DNA of 8,445 nucleotides from Paracoccaceae bacterium (GTDB lineage Bacteria > Pseudomonadota > Alphaproteobacteria > Rhodobacterales > Rhodobacteraceae). The notes below the pieces were generated by a model. The model had not been told where the DNA came from, made no database searches, and worked only from the letters and a program-made list of their open reading frames with translations. The DNA is taken from contig JALSRF010000314.1 in assembly GCA_026984895.1 (NCBI GenBank), positions 1 to 8,445 on the forward strand. The letters are read 5' to 3'. Made by a program: the position numbers and the translations under genes. Of this stretch, positions 5,342 to 8,445 are shown piece by piece; positions within the stretch are counted from its first letter, which is position 1, and each line of letters starts with the position of its first letter.

Positions 5342-6162
5342 TGCCTGTGCCGACCGCAGCCGCCGCACGCGCCCTGCGGGCCCTGCTGGCGCGCGGGGGG
5401 GGCGGCGGGCCTGGCTGGCCTGGCCGGTCCGCAGAACCTGGCGAGGATGGAGAACCTGGAGCGGCGGGCCTGCCCCGGGCGGTTGCGGCGGCTGCGGGGG
5501 CGGCGATGCTGGGCGCGGTTGCGACGTTTGGCGCGGGGGCGACCCTGGGCGCGTTCGGCGCGGCGCTTGGGGCCGCGACCCCGGCGCTGGCGCAGGACCT
5601 TGGCACCACGCTTTCGCCGATCGTGACGGTGGATACCGACCGGCTGTTCGCGGCCACGGTTCTGGGTCGCAAGATCGGCAACGAACTGGCGAACCGCGTG
5701 CAGGCGCTTGCCGAGGAAAACAGGCGCATCACCACCGAACTGGAGGCCGAGGAAATGGCGCTGACCGAACAGCGCGCCACGCTGGATCCGGCCGAGTTTC
5801 GCAAGCTTGCCGATGCCTTCGACAAGAAGGTGCAGCGCATCCGCGCCGAACAGGATGCCAAGCAGGCCGAACTGCAAAAGCTGCGCGATGCCGAGCGCAC
5901 GTCCTTTTTCTCGGACGTCACCCCGTTTCTGACCCGCATCGCGCGCGAGCACGAGGCCGTCGTGGTCATGGACCGGCGCAATGTCCTGTTCTCGGCATCC
6001 AGCATCGATATCACCGACGAGGCGATCCGCCAGATAAACCGGGCGATCGAAAACGGGCAGATCCCGAAGCACCGCGACTCCGCCGCGCCCGCGCAGGGCC
6101 CCGATGGGCCTGCTCCCGATGGGCCTGCTCCCGATGCGCCGGCACCGGGCACAGGCAAATAG
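5341..6162 (+). CDS. skp: OmpH/Skp-family periplasmic chaperone with long N-terminal extension
   Basis: Skp (OmpH) is a trimeric periplasmic holdase that carries unfolded outer-membrane proteins to BamA. The mature domain starts near residue 86: IVTVDTDRLFAA (a family-type first strand), then a long charged coiled-coil at about 105-195 (EENRRITTELEAEE, RKLADAFDKKVQ), then the return strand EAVVVMDRRNVLFS and the helix DEAIRQINRAI. At 273 residues it is much longer than usual (about 160-220). The excess is a Gly/Pro-rich, collagen-like stretch at 19-43, a very long Ala/Gly hydrophobic segment at 44-80 ending in PALAQ (cleavage near 84/85), and a DGPAP-repeat tail. ATG 5341 overlaps the bamA TGA by one base (TGATG, 5339-5343) with no clear ribosome site of its own, which suggests translational coupling. 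The true start may lie further in (ATG 5506, Met56), but that form lacks the basic part of a signal peptide. Confidence 0.88.
   Translation: MPVPTAAAARALRALLARGGGGGPGWPGRSAEPGEDGEPGAAGLPRAVAAAAGAAMLGAVATFGAGATLGAFGAALGAATPALAQDLGTTLSPIVTVDTDRLFAATVLGRKIGNELANRVQALAEENRRITTELEAEEMALTEQRATLDPAEFRKLADAFDKKVQRIRAEQDAKQAELQKLRDAERTSFFSDVTPFLTRIAREHEAVVVMDRRNVLFSASSIDITDEAIRQINRAIENGQIPKHRDSAAPAQGPDGPAPDGPAPDAPAPGTGK
5395..5402 (+). repeat. G8 homopolymer tract in the skp N-terminus
   Basis: Eight consecutive G lie 54 bases into skp, before the signal-peptide core. Gain or loss of one base would shift the frame out of the Skp domain if ATG 5341 is the start. Confidence 0.9.
5433..5459 (+). repeat. 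AGAACCTGG direct repeat in the collagen-like part of skp
   Basis: AGAACCTGG occurs at 5433-5441 and 5451-5459, an 18-base period. The protein there reads EPGEDGEPG, a short Gly-X-Y pattern. It is part of the low-complexity extension absent from typical Skp proteins. Confidence 0.65.
6103..6147 (+). repeat. 15-bp tandem repeat encoding the DGPAP tail of Skp
   Basis: GATGGGCCTGCTCCC is present twice without change (6103-6117 and 6118-6132), then as a diverged third copy (6133-6147). It encodes two DGPAP units and a DAPAP unit in the disordered C-terminus, ending just before the stop. Confidence 0.85.
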
Positions 6163-6237
6163 GCAAGGCGGCCAGCGGGTTCTTGTATCGGCCTGCACGC
6201 TTCGCTAACAAAGGCGCAGGTTTCAAGAGAGGGCCGG

Positions 6238-6696
6238 ATGACGTCCGAAACACTTACCGCCGACTACGATCTGATCACCCGGATCCTGCCGCATCGCTAT
6301 CCGTTCCTGCTGGTGGACCGGATGGAGGACGTGGTGCTGAACAAGCGCGCCGTGGGGATCAAGAACGTCACCGCGAACGAGCCGCATTTCCAGGGGCATT
6401 TCCCGGGCAAGCCGATCATGCCGGGCGTGACCATCATCGAATCCATGGCCCAGACCGCCGGGGCGCTGGTCGGCATGTCGATGGATCTCGCCGATCGCAA
6501 GATGCTGATCTATTTCATGAGCGTGGACAAGGCCAAGTTCCGCCGCATGGTGGTGCCCGGCGACGTGCTGAAACTGCATGTGGAGGCGCTGCGCGGCGGT
6601 GGCCGGGTCTGGAAGTTCGCCGGGCGCGCCGAGGTGGACGGGCAGACCGCCTGTACCGCGGAATTCACCGCGATGATGGACCTGCAGGACGAATAG
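6238..6696 (+). CDS. fabZ: 3-hydroxyacyl-[acyl-carrier-protein] dehydratase FabZ
   Basis: FabZ removes water from (3R)-hydroxyacyl-ACP to give trans-2-enoyl-ACP in fatty-acid elongation, and so competes with LpxA for the same hydroxyacyl-ACP pool. The product is a 152-residue single hot-dog domain, the normal length. Visible motifs are LPHRYPFLLVDR (17-28), GHFPGKPIMPGV (53-64) with catalytic His54, and IIESMAQ with catalytic Glu68. Met 1 is ATG 6238, preceded by GAGAGGG (6227-6233). The gap to skp is 75 bases, the largest in the block downstream of bamA, and I see no terminator or convincing promoter in it. The stop at 6694-6696 is 4 bases before lpxA, so the two genes are almost certainly co-translated from one mRNA. 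Confidence 0.97.
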   Translation: MTSETLTADYDLITRILPHRYPFLLVDRMEDVVLNKRAVGIKNVTANEPHFQGHFPGKPIMPGVTIIESMAQTAGALVGMSMDLADRKMLIYFMSVDKAKFRRMVVPGDVLKLHVEALRGGGRVWKFAGRAEVDGQTACTAEFTAMMDLQDE

Positions 6697-6700
6697 CGCG

Positions 6701-7498
6701 ATGGCTGTTCACCCCCAGGCCGAGGTCCACCCCTCGTCGATCGTCGAAGACGGGGCCACGGTGGCGGCCGGCTGCCGGATCGGTCCGTTCTGCCATGTCG
6801 GCGCCGATGTCGTGCTGCATCCGGGCGTGGTGCTGAAAAGCCACGCCGTGGTGACCGGGCTGACCGAAGTGGGCGAGGACTGCGTGATCTTCCCCTTCGC
6901 CTGCGTCGGCGAAGTGCCGCAGGACCTGAAGTTCAGAGGCGAACGCACACGCCTTGTGATCGGCCGGCGCAACCGCATTCGCGAAGGCGCGACGCTCAAT
7001 CCGGGCACCGAAGGTGGGGGCGGGGTGACACGGGTGGGCGATGACTGCCTGTTCATGACCGGGGCCCATGTCGGCCACGACGCCCGGGTGGGCAGCCGCG
7101 TGGTCATGGCGAACCAGGCCGCGCTTGGCGGGCATTGCGTGATCGAGGACGACGTGATCATCGGCGGGCTTTCGGGGGTGCACCAGTTCGTGCGCATCGG
7201 GCGCGGGGCCATTGTCGGCGCTTTGACCATGGTGGCCCAGGACGTGATCCCCCACGGTCTGGTGCAGGGCGAACGCGGGCGTCTGGACGGGCTGAACCTG
7301 GTCGGGCTGAAGCGGCGCGGCGTCGCGCGCGAGGACATCACCGCGCTGCGTGCGGCCTACGCGGCGCTGGCGCGCGGCGAGGGCAGCTTTCAGGAGCGCG
7401 CGAAGCGCCTTGACGAGCAGAGCGATTGCGAACTGGTGCGCGAGGTCGCCCGGTTCATCCTGGGCGAGTCGGGACGTTCGTTCCTGACGCCCGGCTAA
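6701..7498 (+). CDS. lpxA: UDP-N-acetylglucosamine O-acyltransferase LpxA
   Basis: LpxA transfers a 3-hydroxyacyl chain from ACP to the 3-OH of UDP-GlcNAc, the first step of lipid A synthesis, in the cytoplasm. The product has 265 residues, as expected. The first ~185 residues show the left-handed beta-helix hexapeptide pattern, and the C-terminal ~75 are helical. Catalytic His126 lies in GAHVGHD (121-127), with His123 and His161 (GVHQF) also conserved. The segment LNLVGLKRRG (198-207) is typical of LpxA rather than LpxD. The residue aligning with E. coli Gly173, which sets acyl length, is Ala174 here, and Met177 replaces a second Gly. ATG 6701 follows the fabZ stop by 4 bases, with AGGA at 6686-6689. 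The AGGAGG for the next gene begins 2 bases after its stop. Confidence 0.97.
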   Translation: MAVHPQAEVHPSSIVEDGATVAAGCRIGPFCHVGADVVLHPGVVLKSHAVVTGLTEVGEDCVIFPFACVGEVPQDLKFRGERTRLVIGRRNRIREGATLNPGTEGGGGVTRVGDDCLFMTGAHVGHDARVGSRVVMANQAALGGHCVIEDDVIIGGLSGVHQFVRIGRGAIVGALTMVAQDVIPHGLVQGERGRLDGLNLVGLKRRGVAREDITALRAAYAALARGEGSFQERAKRLDEQSDCELVREVARFILGESGRSFLTPG

Positions 7499-7499
7499 C

Positions 7500-7505
7500 A
7501 GGAGG
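7500..7505 (+). promoter_or_regulatory. Ribosome binding site deciding the lpxI GTG start
   Basis: A perfect AGGAGG sits between the lpxA stop and GTG 7513, with a 7-base spacer. It excludes the in-frame upstream ATG at 7426 inside lpxA. Confidence 0.85.
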
Positions 7506-7512
7506 GGCGCGG

Positions 7513-8364
7513 GTGCTGGCGTTGATCGCGGGGCGGGGCATGCTGCCGGTACTGCTGGATGCGGCGCTGCGTGCCGGCGGTCGCGCGCACCGGGTGTTTC
7601 GCATGGCCGATACCGCCGTCGAGCCGCCGCTGGCCGATGCGCCGGAGCTGCGCCTGGAGCGGCTCGGCGGGTTTCTGGACAGCGCGGCGCGCCAGGGGAT
7701 CACCGAGGTCTGCATGGCGGGCGGGATCGCGCGTCCGTCGCTGGACAGGGCGCGGCTGGACGGGGCGACCGGGCCGCTTCTCGGGGAAATCGAACGCGCG
7801 CTCGGCCTGGGCGACGGCGGCGCGCTCGCGGTGGTGGTTTCGCTTTTCGAGCGGCGCGGGCTGCGCGTTGTCGGCGCGCAGGAGATCTGCCCCGGTCTGC
7901 TGCCCGGACCGGGTGTGGCAAGCGCGGCGCGCCCGGGGGCGACGGATCGCGAAAATGCCCGCCGGGGCGTGCGCCTGCTGATGCGTCTGGGGCCGGCCGA
8001 TCTGGGGCAGGCCTGCGTTGTGGCCCGTGGACAGGTTCAGGCGGTTGAAGCGGCGCCGGGGACGGATTTCATGCTGGCAAGCCTCGCCCGCGGCGGGCGC
8101 GACACCGACGCGGCGGCGGGCGGAGCGGCGGGCGTGGCAGCGGACGTTGCGGCGGGCGGGGTGCTGGTCAAGATGCCCAAGCCGGATCAGGACCGGCGCG
8201 TGGACCTGCCCACCATCGGCCCGGCCACGGTTTCGGGCGCGCATGCGGCCGGGCTGGCGGGGATCGTGATCGAGTCGGGCGGCGTGCTGGTGCTCGAACG
8301 CGAAGAGGTGGTGGCGCGCTGCAACGACGCGGGGATGTTCCTGTGGGTCAGGGAGCGCGATTGA
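7513..8364 (+). CDS. lpxI: UDP-2,3-diacylglucosamine diphosphatase LpxI
   Basis: LpxI hydrolyses UDP-2,3-diacylglucosamine to 2,3-diacylglucosamine 1-phosphate (lipid X) and UMP, the step done by LpxH in enteric bacteria; LpxI is typical of alphaproteobacteria. The product has 283 residues, the family size. The N-terminal domain starts LALIAGRGMLPVLL, followed by the AGGIARP loop (about 73-79), DGGALAVVVSLFERRG, and the ATDRENARRG segment. The C-terminal catalytic domain has KMPKPDQDRRVDLPTIGP at 220-237, whose Asp residues are candidates for metal binding. An Ala/Gly-rich run at 197-216 looks inserted between TDFMLA and VLVKMPKP. The start is GTG 7513, fixed by AGGAGG 7 bases upstream. The TGA overlaps the lpxB ATG by one base (TGATG, 8362-8366), and lpxB makes the next enzyme, which uses this product. 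Confidence 0.94.
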   Translation: MLALIAGRGMLPVLLDAALRAGGRAHRVFRMADTAVEPPLADAPELRLERLGGFLDSAARQGITEVCMAGGIARPSLDRARLDGATGPLLGEIERALGLGDGGALAVVVSLFERRGLRVVGAQEICPGLLPGPGVASAARPGATDRENARRGVRLLMRLGPADLGQACVVARGQVQAVEAAPGTDFMLASLARGGRDTDAAAGGAAGVAADVAAGGVLVKMPKPDQDRRVDLPTIGPATVSGAHAAGLAGIVIESGGVLVLEREEVVARCNDAGMFLWVRERD

Positions 8365-8445
8365 TGCGTGTCTTCCTGGTCGCGGGCGAGGCGTCGGGCG
8401 ACCGGCTCGGGGCGGCGCTGATGGCGGGGCTGAAGACGCTTGCGC
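8364..8445 (+). CDS. lpxB: Lipid-A-disaccharide synthase LpxB, 5' fragment
   Basis: Only the first 27 codons are in the window. They read MRVFLVAGEASGDRLGAALM and onward, the canonical LpxB N-terminus (AGExSGDxLGA, nucleotide-sugar-binding fold). LpxB condenses 2,3-diacylglucosamine 1-phosphate (from LpxI) with UDP-2,3-diacylglucosamine at the membrane surface. ATG 8364 overlaps the lpxI stop by one base and has AGGGAG (8350-8355) 8 bases upstream. The gene runs off the right edge. Confidence 0.92.
   Translation, partial: MRVFLVAGEASGDRLGAALMAGLKTLA

Noticed and set aside
5262..6198. Two overlapping ~300-codon - strand frames opposite skp
   Set aside because: The Ser/Ala- and Arg/Pro-rich products are shadows of the skp coding strand. 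skp has the recognisable coiled-coil and fits the operon.
6183..6211. Possible promoter before fabZ (TTGTAT and TAACAA, 17-base spacer)
   Set aside because: Only three of six bases match at each element, and continuous transcription from bamA-skp is the simpler reading.
7426..7512. N-terminal extension of lpxI from ATG 7426
   Set aside because: It would overlap lpxA by 73 bases, while a perfect AGGAGG stands in front of GTG 7513.

Overview
The window is very G+C-rich, densely coding DNA with every gene on the + strand. It looks like the chromosome of an alphaproteobacterium, most likely of the Rhodobacterales (Rhodobacter/Paracoccus type). The reasons are the gene order dxr-rseP-bamA-skp-fabZ-lpxA-lpxI-lpxB, the use of LpxI rather than LpxH for the pyrophosphatase step of lipid A synthesis, the use of GTG and TTG starts, and protein sequence character. 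Nothing was searched; this rests on recognition of families and motifs.

Layout: (1) 2-838 is the 3' two-thirds of dxr (isoprenoid precursor synthesis). (2) 858-2192 is rseP, a site-2 intramembrane metalloprotease starting at TTG. (3) 2193-2992 is an unusual 800-base spacer in an otherwise packed cluster. It holds a 41-codon gene for a single-pass membrane protein (2471-2596), several short direct and tandem repeats, and a candidate bamA promoter whose -35 lies in one arm of a perfect 8-base inverted repeat. (4) 2993-5341 is bamA, the outer-membrane protein insertase. (5) 5341-6162 is an OmpH/Skp-type periplasmic chaperone that overlaps bamA by one base and has an odd, very long N-terminus. 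(6) 6238-8445 is the lipid A block: fabZ, lpxA, lpxI and the first 27 codons of lpxB, with gaps or overlaps of a few bases.

The genes share one theme, building the outer membrane. BamA and Skp fold and insert outer-membrane proteins. FabZ, LpxA, LpxI and LpxB supply and use hydroxyacyl chains for lipid A. RseP is an envelope protease and Dxr feeds isoprenoids, including the undecaprenyl carrier. lpxD, which in many proteobacteria sits between skp and fabZ, is absent from that position.

I see no mobile element, CRISPR array, tRNA/rRNA, phage gene or defence system. The window is mainly a conserved housekeeping cluster. The parts worth a second look are the rseP-bamA spacer (small gene, repeats, inverted repeat), the extended Skp N-terminus with a G8 tract, and insertions or substitutions in LpxI and LpxA.
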